Shown here piece after piece: positions 1 to 11,887 of a stretch of 60,000 bases of DNA (its first letter is position 1; the number at the start of each line of letters is the position of its first letter). Location: assembly GCA_009760855.2 (NCBI GenBank), contig WPIO01000061.1, positions 1,009,501 through 1,069,500 of the forward strand, read 5' to 3'. Source of the stretch: Cristatella mucedo. Its lineage: Eukaryota; Bryozoa; Phylactolaemata; Cristatellidae. The notes beneath the pieces were generated by a model. It was not told the origin of the DNA and ran no database searches. It worked only from the letters and a program-made list of their open reading frames with translations. A program made the position numbers and the translations under genes.

Positions 1-569
1 GCCGACCTGCACTGGTTACCAGTCAAGCAACGGATTGACTTCAAGGTTTTGTCGCTCACTTTTAGGTCCCTTCATTCTATGGCTCCAGCCTATCTTTCAG
101 ATATACTACCCCATCAGGCAAAGCATCGTACCACTCGCTTTTCGGAATCCAACAGTCTAGAAATACCTCGTACAAACCTTAAATCCTTTGGAGACCGTGC
201 ATTTAGCTCGTATGCTCCCACAGCCTGGAACTCCCTCCCGACCTGCATCAGAACATCCCCTGACCTGACCACATTTAAAAGAAACTTAAAAACATACCTA
301 TTTAGGACAGCATTTAGTGGGTCCTTGTGATTCGTCCTCGATGTGCTTATGCGTGCTGACACTGTTCATGCTGCCACTAACCACATTTGCATGCTGACCC
401 AGTGCATGTAACCCCTAACCATGTTATTCATTTTGTTTGTTTTTCAAGCATGATTTTACTTACTATTCTATTGCGTATCACTTTGCAGCAAATGTAAAGC
501 GCCTAGAAAGAGATTAAGTTCTCTGAGGGCGCTTTATCAAGTGCAATATTATTATTATTATTATTATTA
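1..569 (+). mobile_element. L2/CR1-group LINE, 3' end (young subfamily)
   Basis: The C-terminal part of a LINE ORF2 reads through without damage from the window edge ([20 protein letters not shown] ... [17 protein letters not shown] ... [14 protein letters not shown]). A 3' UTR follows, then the family's terminal hairpin (AAGCGCC...GGGCGCTT, about 497-534) and an (ATT)n tail to 569. It is almost identical to the copies at 4,307-5,544 and 49,447-50,395. It inserted into or downstream of the CAPN7 3' part, opposite in orientation to the gene. Confidence 0.9.
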
Positions 570-574
570 ATTAC

Positions 575-1033
575 AAAACCATAAGTAAGTATGGGCTAAC
601 CAGGCTGGGATCATTGCTTTTATATAGCTCGAATGCAGCATGAAAGGCAGTGACTAGACTTTCCTTTGGGGAAGAAAGCAAATATGTTACTTTGGTCTAA
701 GGAGCTCAAACCAAGACTCTGGCAAGAATTCCCATGACTGCCCAATTCTAACACATACCGAGATGGCAAGCCAAAACTGCCCACCAAGAAACAGCTCTGA
801 CATTTCTCGCTCATTTCGATAAACGAAAATCTTGCTTTTTCAAGAGAACACTGTGCATGAAGTTTTGCAGGGCTTAATTTGTCCTGCAAAGACGTGAATC
901 CTAAGAGACAGCTGGATCAGGTCACCCTGGAAAGAACAGGACTAACATGTGCACAGTCAAACTGCAAAGAAGCATCATCATAGAAGAGGGCGTTGCAGTT
1001 TTTGCCACAGCAATTGCAAGCTTGCTACAAAAC
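575..1033 (-). other. CAPN7 intron after exon 13, possible small exon
   Basis: No repeat was recognised here. A pyrimidine-rich acceptor ending at 927 opens a short reading frame (GDLIQLSLRIHVFAG) that loosely resembles the next calpain-7 segment (EFITMVVYKTDG). It has only a poor donor before a stop, so it is a weak candidate for exon 14. Confidence 0.3.
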
Positions 1034-1172
1034 CTTGTCAGTAATGTGGCGAGTCAGCAGAATCCAAACGGCAGAACGGGCTTCAGCAGGTTGCTTAATC
1101 TGCAATGTGTATTGAGGGTTTTCTCCCATGTTGTAAACGTCTTTAACCGGACCGTCTCCAGATGTCCAAGTG
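1034..1172 (-). CDS. CAPN7: CAPN7 exon 13 (start of C-terminal beta-sandwich)
   Basis: Encodes residues 578-624: [20 protein letters not shown] and [14 protein letters not shown]. It matches the human GPVKDAYSLANNPQY...AAVWVLLSRHITDK segment. The acceptor is gatttttgtAG. The donor GTTTTG is weak, but the phase (0) and the end of the alignment agree. Confidence 0.92.
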
Positions 1173-4100
1173 CTACAAAAATCGGCACGTCTTTATTACA
1201 GCTCAATCATTGTCAAGAAGGTTCGACGAGTGAATAAGTCCTAAGTGGGATTTAGACCAATTTGCGACATCAGCATGAAGTCATTGAGCCACAGTACATC
1301 TATGACTGGGAAAGCAGCAGAAGGAAGTCTCCCGATCCCCCATCATCGATGAGGATGCACATTGAATTGGTGGCCAATACTTGAAGGCCTAGCCCACAGG
1401 TGCCTATGCACGCTTTGCCAAGTCAAAGGTGCCAGCCTCAGTTATATTGCAGATGCCGAAGCCTTGGCGGCTTTCACTCGGCTTGAAGCTAAACGACTGA
1501 GAAATTGCTGCTGCTAGACCCAAAACCACGTCCTGGGTAGTGCAGTGTAAAGAACCTTACAGCTGGGCTGCGACGCGGTGGCAGCGCTGCCTGCAGCCGC
1601 TTTCGCAGTTCACTAGGAAGGTGGCAAGTGCACTTTCTCTTCCTCAGCTGCCGTTAAAGCTCTGGTGTGTGTCCACAGGCAGTGTGAGGGTTTCACCGGC
1701 TCACTGCTCCCCTCGACCCGGTCAAGCCCGGTCGAGCAGAGCTAGATGAGATGCATACTTGCTAATGCCCTTGGCTATCCTGTCTAGCACGTGGGACAGC
1801 CTCGAAAAAAGAGCAGGTGAGATTGCTAGAGGTTGCCTAGCGCCAGCTGGATATTGGCTACAACTATCTCATGCTCAGTATTTTGTAGCCTCCAGCTATC
1901 CCAGCAATACCTGTCAAAGATAAAAGATTTCAGATGCAACATCGCTAGAGATGAAAGAAGGCAGTGAAGCAGTAGCGACAAGAAAGGAGTTACGGAAACC
2001 GGCAGGAAATGCACAATCTGAAGGAAAGATGCGCAAGAGGCATGCATGTGCGTGTGAACATATGCACGTAAGAGCATGTGCATGAGTGTATACAGAAAAT
2101 GTACTGCAGAAGTAACTGTAGCAAATGACCATGGCAGAAAGATCAGTTAATTAGAAATCACACTTTTAAGCCCAAGACAAGCCTGGCATCTACCAAGTTA
2201 CGCCCTCCTTTCTTTCTTCAACCCCACAGCAAGCCATAAATATGAAAAGACGCATCACTAGCTTCACGATCTCCAAATCAACCACAGATCAATCGGAGAT
2301 TAATAAAAAGTGCACAACTTAACATTGCATACCCATAGAGGTTAAGTTTACCCAAAACTAAACTAAACAAATAAAAAGAGAAAGTGACTCAACACATGAT
2401 TATTGAGAAATTTTTCTTCCTGATGCCACAAGCTATTGTGGCTTTCCTGGTGACATCTTCTAGTCGATACGATGTCACATAACGATTTTCACATTTAAAA
2501 CCAAGATGGGACTAAATAGAGTCAGCTTCCATAAGGTTTCAGAATAGTGCTAGTACCAAGAAGTCATCAACCAGCAGTCGGCCAAAACTATGGCTCTCAG
2601 GCCCTAGAAATACGGCAAACGCCTCCACTAAGATGTAAGCAACTTGCAGCAAAATATCTGCAAGCTTTGAACAGCAGCGGCAGTGACACGAGCAGGATAC
2701 CACAACAGGTAGTTAATCTGGAGACAAGGATTGGCACGTAAAGCTGGTAAAAAGGTGGGGATACGACAAGAGAGGAGCAGCAGCCACTTGAAGGTTCGCA
2801 AGCACGTACTGAATGTACCGACATGCCAGCATGATGTATCAGTGCTGCATAGAAGCACAGTAGGCAGAGTGACTGCCTAACTGTCTTACTAGCAGGGCAG
2901 CCAGAGCCAACACAGTCCAGTCTCCCTACTGCAGTTCTTACTAGAACGAGTTTCGTCAGAGCAACTTAAATCTTACATTGAAACTTCCCACAAGTAAGTT
3001 CCAGTCTGGTTTTAGAGCTAATCATTTCACAGGGTTAGCCTTGCTTCGAGTGCATTACGACTCTATCAGGAATGCAGACTTAGGTAAAGTCTCTCTGCTT
3101 GTTTTGCTTAATCTTTCGTTGGGATTTGATAGTACTGATCACGATCACAAGAAGTCTTTGTCGAGCCCCTCTCATCTCGCCCGGGCATCACTGGCACTGC
3201 ACCGAAATGGTCTACGTCATATCTCAGTTGGAGACTCCAGAGTATTGATGTGAGTGGTCAAAGATCATACGAGGAACCACAAAAGTACGGATACCACAGC
3301 GGTATGGGTTTGGTAGACTTCTTTTCACAATTTATACTCTCCCTTGCGCTGATGTGCTTGCCAAGCTCAATCGAGGCTTTAACTTCTATGCAGATGACAC
3401 CCAGCTGTACCTTTGCTTTGATCATTCCCAGCCCTTCAGCACATCGAACTCTCTCAACTCCCTTGCTGCATGTATTCTGACATAAGCATTTGGATGGCAG
3501 CAAACTTTCTCAAACTGAACGACAATAAAACCAACTTACTAGGGTAACACTCAAAATAGCTCAGCCCCCCTATCTCCTGTAGCATCTGCACGAAATCTAG
3601 ATGTCCTGTTCCAAAGTAACGTTTCACTAGACGACCACATCAGCTGCACAGTCAAGTCTGCCTAATTTTAGCTATCTTATAGAGCTAAAATTTGGGCCTG
3701 CTTAGACAGGGATACAGCACCCTAAATTGGTCCATGCATTTGTGACATCATGTCTCGACTTATTTAACCCACCATATTACAAATAATGCTTGTTGGTCTA
3801 CCGACCTGTGCAATCAGGCGCTCACGGTTGGTACAAGACTCTGAAGCTAGGCCTGTTGTCAGCGTGGCAGTTGCCACATCACACCACATCTTGCCGACCT
3901 GCTCTGGCTTCCAATAAAGCAGCAAAATGACTTCAAGGTTCTGTCACTCACTTTTAGGTCTCTTCATAATCTGACTCCAGCCTATCTATCAGAATTACTC
4001 CCAAACCAGGCTAGGCATCGTATCGCATGCATTTCTGACTCAAATCGTTTGTTTAGCTATACCTAAAAAACAACTTCAAATCCTTTGGAGACCATGCCTC

Positions 4101-7100
4101 TAGTTCACGTGCTCGCAAAGCCTGGAACTCACTCCAGACTGAGGTCACGACATTCCCTAACTCGATGACATTTAAAAAGACGGTAAGGACACCGGTTTCT
4201 CACAGCATTTGCCGGGGCCCCTGTGACTCGCTCTTTGTTCGCTCTTGCATTCAAATACTACTACAATTACCACTCACCATAACTACATGTCGACATTGGG
4301 CAAGCGACCTAATAATAATAATAATATTGCACTTGATAAAGCGCCCTCAGAGAACTTAATCTCTTTCTAGGCGCTTTACATTTGCTGCAAAGTGATACGC
4401 AATAGAATAGTAAGTAAAATCATGCTTGAAAAACAAACAAAATGAATAACATGGTTAGGGGTTACATGCACTGGGTCAGCATGCAAATGTGGTTAGTGGC
4501 AGCATGAACAGTGTCAGCACGCATAAGCACATCGAGGACGAATCACAAGGACCCACTAAATGCTGTCCTAAATAGGTATGTTTTTAAGTTTCTTTTAAAT
4601 GTGGTCAGGTCAGGGGATGTTCTGATGCAGGTCGGGAGGGAGTTCCAGGCTGTGGGGAGCATACGAGCTAAATGCACGGTCTCCAAAGGATTTAAGGTTT
4701 GTACGAGGTATTTCTAGACTGTTGGATTCCGAAAAGCGAGTGGTACGATGCTTTGCCTGATGGGGTAGTATATCTGAAAGATAGGCTGGAGCCATAGAAT
4801 GAAGGGACCTAAAAGTGAGCGACAAAACCTTGAAGTCAATCCGTTGCTTGACTGGTAACCAGTGCAGGTCGGCGAGAAGTGGAGTAATGTGGCAACTGCG
4901 ACGCTCACGACAGACAAGCCTAGCTGCAGAGTTTTGCACCAGCTGCAATCGCCTGATCGCACATGCTGGTAGGCCAGTAAGCAGTGAGTTGCAGAAGTCG
5001 AGACGAGATGTCACGAATGCATGGACCAACTTGGACGTGGTATCCTTATCTAAACAAGCCCTAATTTTAGCAATGTTATGAAGCTGAAAATAGGCAGATT
5101 TGACTGTGGAGCTGATGTGGTCGTCTAACGAGAGGTCGCTTTGGAATATGACACCTAGATTTCGAGCTGATGCAACTGGAGATATGCTGGCAGAGCCAAT
5201 TTTGAAAGTCAGCCTTTCCAATTTCTGAATAACACTAGGTTTGCCCATAACTAGTAAGTTAGTTTTATCATCGTTTAGTTTTAGAAAATTTGCTGCCATC
5301 CATGATCGGATGTCATCAATGCATGCAGCAAGTGAGTTGAGAGAATTTGAGGTGCTCGAAGGCTGGGAGGGATCAAAGCAAAGGTACAACTGAGTGTCAT
5401 CCGCATAGAAGTGAAAGCCTAGATTGTGCTTGGCAATCACATCAGCGAGAGGGAGAGTATAAACGGTGAAAAGGACCGGACCTAGCTAGCACAGAGCCCT
5501 GAGGTACTCCATATTTTAGAGGTACTTCAGATGATTTCATGCTCAATGACACTGTGCATGCCACCACCAGCCATTTGATCATCATACTTCTGTTGCAGCA
5601 CATGTAAAGTGCCTATAAAGAGATTAAGTTCTTTGAGGGCTCTATACAAATGTATTAACATTATAATTATTATTTTCCGGCAGGTAGGGCATGTTACTAT
5701 TATTGACGAAAAACGTGCACACATCCGAAGATAGAGTTACTAGCATGACGAAGAATTTTGGCAATAGCCCAAGAGTAAACATGAGCAGACCCGATTATTT
5801 TCTGCACAAACTAGTCAATGCATGTACCGCAATTAACATCACGATCACAAAACATGATCGATGCGTGTATCACAATTAACGCCATAGCTGTCCCAGGTAC
5901 CAGTAGTAGCAAGTAGAAGCAACTTTGACTAAAAGCGTAGCACGGTTCACGCAGGAGATTGAGTATTGGATCTCAGTGAACATGCGTCCAGCAGCATGCG
6001 GTCATTTCGGTATAGCACTGCAGCCAAAAACGAGACCTGAAAAGGCACGACCCACATCGCCAAGGGGTAGCTTGTCAGCGACACACACGTATGCAGCAGC
6101 CAACGCGGAAGGGGAGAGGTGAGGACGGGAGCACAACAGCACAAGCTAACACACTTCAAGCACGGCCATGCTGTCCAGCTGAAAATGCTGCACTAGCCAG
6201 CGGCAGCCAGCCGCCGCCGAAGCGCCGCGCCGCAGCGCTCACTGATGAATGCAGGAAGTGTGCTGGAAGAGAGCGGGATTCCAGTTGACGTAGATGCACT
6301 CGTAGAACTGACAGAACGAATTGTAGTCAATCCAAAACACTCCGTTGTCGAACGACTGCGCACTAGTGGGACTGTAGCCGAGCGTGCGCTGCAGCTCGGG
6401 CGTCCAGTGCAGCTCGTCGCGCTCCGAGTAGTTGCCCTTCCAGCGCAGGTGGTTCCACGGGTTCTTCAGCATGAGCAGCTTCACTCCCTGCAGAAAGCGG
6501 CAGCCAGCCAAACCAGGTGCGGGCAGCTGTTTGCCTCGAGCTGCAAAGCGGGGACCCCCCCTTTTTTTTTAGGCACACCACAGGTGTTCGCTGCTGATTT
6601 AAGTGACGAGCTAGGGCCTTCAAACGAGATGACAGCGGCTGGTGCCACAGCCCGCTAAGCAAGCGGCACCTGCAGAGTGCACGGCGGTTCGGCAGACGCA
6701 AGCAGCTACCTGCACTTCCTGTATGTCGAGCAGAGCGTAAGCGTGCGAAGGCACGAGGCCAGCCCTGCTGGCCTCGGCTTCCCCTAGCTCTCCGGTAGCC
6801 ACGGTGACAAGGCAGTCACCCTTGTGGAATCGATCGTGCACCTTGCGATACTCCTTCTCCTTATCGAATGGTGTCGCTGCCGAGCGCATGGCGATCCTCT
6901 CCGGTATCCAGCCGGTGAGCGCATGCAGATCGATGTTCTGCAGAGAGCGTACGAGATGCGCAGCACGATTAGTGGCACTGGCTACCGGAGTGGCTGGACA
7001 GCCGTGGCAATGAGCGCGCCTTGACCATCTTGCTCCTGCAACCACAAGGAACGGTCCGTCACCCCATCCACCCACCCACACCCATCTGTGCAGTTCCATC

Positions 7101-7837
7101 TACGATGCCACATCTGACCTCTCATCGTTCACTCTGTCAGTCAGTGGCTCCTGAGCACTAGCAAACCGCATCGAGCCACGTGGTCTGGTGGTATGAGGAA
7201 GGGGGACTGCTGAACCTCTCACATAAAATCAGTTGTTTGCCAAAAGTGCTTGCAACAAACACGGAAGAGTACTTTGCTCAAGTCATGGTGGGTCAAGAAA
7301 AGCGCATTTCAAGGCTCAAATACTCTGTTCGGGGTCGTTACAGTTGGCAGCAAGATAACAAACCTAAGTAAACTTTCCAGCAGGGGAAGTACTTTTTGAC
7401 GGATCCTGGTTTGGCGCTGGTGCAGTGGCTCAGCCAGCGGCCTGATTAGAACCATATAAAACCCTATAAAACTACCATGAGCAATATCGACAGGCGGCTG
7501 AAGGGGGGGGGGGGTTGGCCTACACCAATAGCCAAGCTGTTCCCTAAAACTCAGGCTCTTTGGAATATGCTATAGTTGAGAGGCAGCATAGAGGCTGGTG
7601 GCTTCTATTCCGACCAGACCAGGGAGGTCATAAAGAATAGTGATGGGACGACGTCACAGTAAACGAACTCACATCAACAGCATATATATTTGTTTTTCGA
7701 TTGTCGATAAATATTTTCACATGCTTCTCATAACTTTGGTATGCCAGGCGTTGTAGAAAACCCTCTTATTTCCCGAACGAATTGACAGCCACTATAGCAG
7801 CGACTATTTAGCGCCTGAGTGTACACAGCAAACAAAT

Positions 7838-7899
<62 letters not shown>

Positions 7900-10800
7900 T
7901 CCTGTACACAGAAATGCACACATGCATGCACAAACAAGCACACACACACAAAGTGTCGAGCCGCCCTGTGCTATCTCCCCAAGCATTGCAGTTAATAAAA
8001 AATAAATAAATACTAGCTGATTTAACAGCCTATTTTTGTATAGCAACAGAAGAGCCTTTACGGCAATCACCACTGCTTGCAGCGGTGATAAAGAATCATC
8101 CACTGCAGGATTAAAACCCACGACCTCGGGACCGAGGTCGTGAAAAGCAACTGCCTTACCTCGTGTGCCATCACGGCTCACCAATCACTAACTTGGAGGT
8201 CATCAGGCCTGTTACAACCCCGGCGGCCCAACCTAATGCTTGTCTCTAGAATTCTTGCTCAATGAGCAATAAAATCCTAATAATACACGACATAATTACT
8301 GACGAGGACCTAAACCCGGTCGCCTTGACCGAAACCTCGTTGAAATAGATTAACTTTCCAACCATAACCGATGCCACCCCTAGAGGCCCCTCCTTTCATA
8401 CGCTTAGATCAGTCAACACTTGCGGGGAGTCGCCATTGTTGCTCATTCCTCCCTCAATTTCAGAATCGTTTTCAGTCTCTTCGAAGCAGTCTTTCGAATC
8501 TTTTGTTTTGAGTTCATCTGACAACAACGGTGGCAGTGCTCTATCGCCCCTCTCCAAGTACCAAGTCCTAATTTTTTCAGATTTCTCTGATCTCTATTTG
8601 ATTCTGTGAACTAGAAATCGATATTTCCTCATTATGAGTGATTTTAACATTCATTTTGATAACTTTTTTATCTGATGCCTTCAGCACCGAATTTAGTTAA
8701 CTATCTGACACATTTTCTCTTGTGGCTCATGGGTATGACTCTACTCACATCAAAGGTCACACACTCGACCACATTTTCTCTTACATCTGCATAATATCGT
8801 GACCTATTACTAAAAAATTTTGCTTATCTAAGCACATGTGGATCTCATTCAGTCTAAAGTGTGTGCCTTCCACTGCATCTCAAGTCACCTGTAAATCGCA
8901 AAACATCAAGACCATTGACATCGATGCTGCCCTCTCAAGAATATCTACTTTGCCTCTGCTGCTCAATCCCTCTTCCGGCCTATCATCATTAGTCGAACTC
9001 TACAACGCGATACTAGCTGACCTCAAACTAAGCACTGTGCGCCCTGGCCCAGACGGCGTGTGCTTAAGAAAGCATAGAAAAGATCAGGACTGACTGTCCA
9101 CCGATAGGCATACGAGCACTACTGTAGATCATACAAATTCGTCCTAGCCAAGGCCGAGTCTAGCTTCTATAAAAATATGGCTGAATCATAGATGCACGAT
9201 CCAAAAATGGTGATGTCTATGATCAAAAATCTCTTTAACCGATCCCAGGTTAGCTCTTTACCTGGCGATCCTTACCAGGCGTCTAGCTGATTGCTTAGCT
9301 TCTTTGTCAGCAAGATATGCAAGGCCAGAGAGTCCTTATCTAAGGTGGCAGCGTCTTCTCTGGACTCATGTCCCTCAATAAGAACCCCACAATACTTCTC
9401 TCCCGCAATTATGTGCAGAACCTCAATGTCAGCATTCAAGGTGGCCACAAGTTACCTCTCCCTGAAATTACTCTCTAGTCAAAGAGGAATACTGGTACTC
9501 TAGACCCTATTCCCACTATCCTAGTTCTATGGATCTGCTGCTGTCACGAATAACTAACACAATAAATATGCCATTAACCCCAGGCGATGTCCATGCCCAT
9601 TTCAGTAAGGCTGTAGTTAGGCCACTAATTAAAAAAGGTCAACACTAGACCAAGAAAACTGGCGAAGCTAACCACATTTGCATGCTGACCCTGTGCATGT
9701 CACCCCTAACCATATTATTCATTTCGTTTGTTTTTCAAGCATGATTTTACTTACCATTCAATTGCATTTCACTTTACAGCAAATGTAAAGCGCCTAGAGA
9801 GAGATTAAGTTCTCTGAGGGCGCTTTATCAAGTGAATTATTATTATAAGCTTCCGCTTAGTCACCCTTCTGCAGTTCCTATCAAAGACACTGGAACGAGT
9901 TTCGGCAGACCAGCTGAACTCTTACATTGAAAATTCAAACCTAGCAAGCAAGTTCTAGTCTGGTTTAGAGCTAATCATTCCACCGAGTCAGCATTGCTAA
10001 GGGTGTATAACGAACTTCTCAGGAATACAGACTTCGGTAAAGTCTCTCTGGTTGTTTTGCTTGATCTTTCGGCAGCAATTGATCACCAAGTCCTTCTCGA
10101 GCGCCTCTCATCATGAACGAATAAAAGTCATCCGAGAAACAACTGAAGTACGGTGAACCTAAGTGCTCTGTGTTGGTCTGAATCACTTCACAGTTTGTAC
10201 TCTCTCTCTTGCCGATATAATTGCCAAACACAATCTAGGCTTTCACGTCTAAGCAGATGACACTCAGTTGCATATTGGCTTTGATCCCACCAGCCCTCAC
10301 GCACGACGAACTCTTTCAACTACTTACTGCATTTATTGCTGACATCTGCACATGAATGGCAGCAAACTTTCTCAAAAAAACGATAAAACTAACTGGCGAG
10401 TGGTTAAAGTGCCTGCTCAGTCAAGGTCTGGCCGAGATCGTGGCTCGAGCCCCGTGGCATATGCAAAGCGCCTGAAGAGAGATTAAGTTCTCTTGGGGTG
10501 CTATAAAAATGAATTATATTATAACAATATAATAAAACTCGTTACAGGAAAACGAAATGTGATTCAGAAATTGGAAAGGTTAACGCTCAAAATAGGCTCT
10601 GCAAGTATATCTCCTCTCGCATCTTGCACACAATCTAGGTACCCCATTCCAAAGTGAACTTCCACAAGACGACCACATAACCTCCACAGTCAAGTCTGCC
10701 TACTTTCAGCAACACAACATTGCTAAAATTCAGGTTTGCTTAGACACAGTTACTCGTTCAAATTGGTCCATGCATTTGTAATATCTCGTCTCGACTTCTG

Positions 10801-11832
10801 TAACTCTTTACTTGCATGTCTTCCGTCGAGCTGGTTTGGTCCAGTGGTTAAGGTGCTCGCCCCGACCAAGGTCTGGCTGAGGTCATGGGGTCGAGCCCTG
10901 AGGCACATGTGAAGCACCTGAATAGAGACTAAGTTCTCTTGGAGCGCTATACAAATGAATTATTATTAATTATATTTATTTCTGGCCTGTGCAATAAGGC
11001 GCTTACACGATTTTCTGAATCAAATCATTTAGTTATATGTCGTACGAGCCTCAAATCCTTTTGAGGGTGCCTTTAGTTTTTATACTCCCAAAGCCAGAAA
11101 TTCACTCTCGACTGCAGTCACGGCACCCTCCCCCGACTTGACTATCATTTAAAAACTAGCTAAAGTGCATCTGTTTTTTGACAGCATTTGGCAAATCCTT
11201 GTAATTGTCCTTTATGTGCTTATGCATGCCGACACTAAGCATGCTGACACTAACCACATTTACATGTTGATACAAGTTTCCGTAGCCATGTTTTGCTTGT
11301 TGACATTGTGCATGTTACTAACCACCGTTCCTTTACAGCACATGTAAAGTGCCTAGAAAGAGATTAGGTTCTACAAGGGCACTATAGAAATGTATTATTA
11401 TTATTATTATTATAAAGAACAGTTGGCGATCCGACCTCCTTGAGATGTGAGTATTCATTTGGGGATGTATGAATATATGTATCTGTGTCTGTAACTCAAG
11501 AAAGCCATAAAGACTGTGTGGGTGATTTCAGGAGAGTTTTCAATGGTGCATACTCAAAGCCTAAGCGGCTTTCGGTATGCACGTGGTAGCCAACCGACTT
11601 CATCTCATGCAACAAAGAGAAAGTGAGCCGAATAGCCGATTCAGGAAGGCGGTAGATGTGAGTAGCATGGAAGTAGCAACTCAGGACAGCAAGAATGGAT
11701 ATGCCACAGTCAGCAGCAGGAGAGTATATGTCGTTGCATAAGAATTGTGGAACTGAATTCCACAATCAAGAAGCTGCAGAGCAAAAGAAAGCTTTCACCA
11801 TCAACGGTCTTTAGGCATTTGACATTGTGTGC

Positions 11833-11887
<55 letters not shown>

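Larger units (their letters stand above)
8230..11415 (+). mobile_element. L2/CR1-group LINE, near full-length ORF2, decayed and interrupted
   Basis: This is the most complete LINE in the window. The apurinic endonuclease-like domain comes first (about 8,230-8,680: NARSLNSKILLIHDII, TETSLK, then [11 protein letters not shown]). It is followed by the family linker (8,830-9,200: [28 protein letters not shown]), the RT (about 9,590-10,830: [24 protein letters not shown]) and the ORF2 C-terminus with 3' hairpin and (ATT)n tail (11,330-11,415). Stops and frameshifts are frequent, so it is dead. Three later insertions sit inside: a LINE 3' fragment at 9,667-9,845 and two SINE-A copies. Confidence 0.85.

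Noticed and set aside
640-835. Frame with KIFVYRNERE...LAIS followed by GTATGT as a further CAPN7 exon
   Set aside because: It does not align with the calpain-7 C-terminal region in order or composition, and the acceptor is poor.
6620-7099. A 159-codon single ORF as an independent gene
   Set aside because: Only its middle (6,710-6,937) is CAPN7 exon 11; the ends are intron read-through.
7728-8184. Reading frames rich in Val-Cys near the (CA)n run
   Set aside because: They are translations of a dinucleotide repeat joined to SINE-B sequence; no protein is supported.
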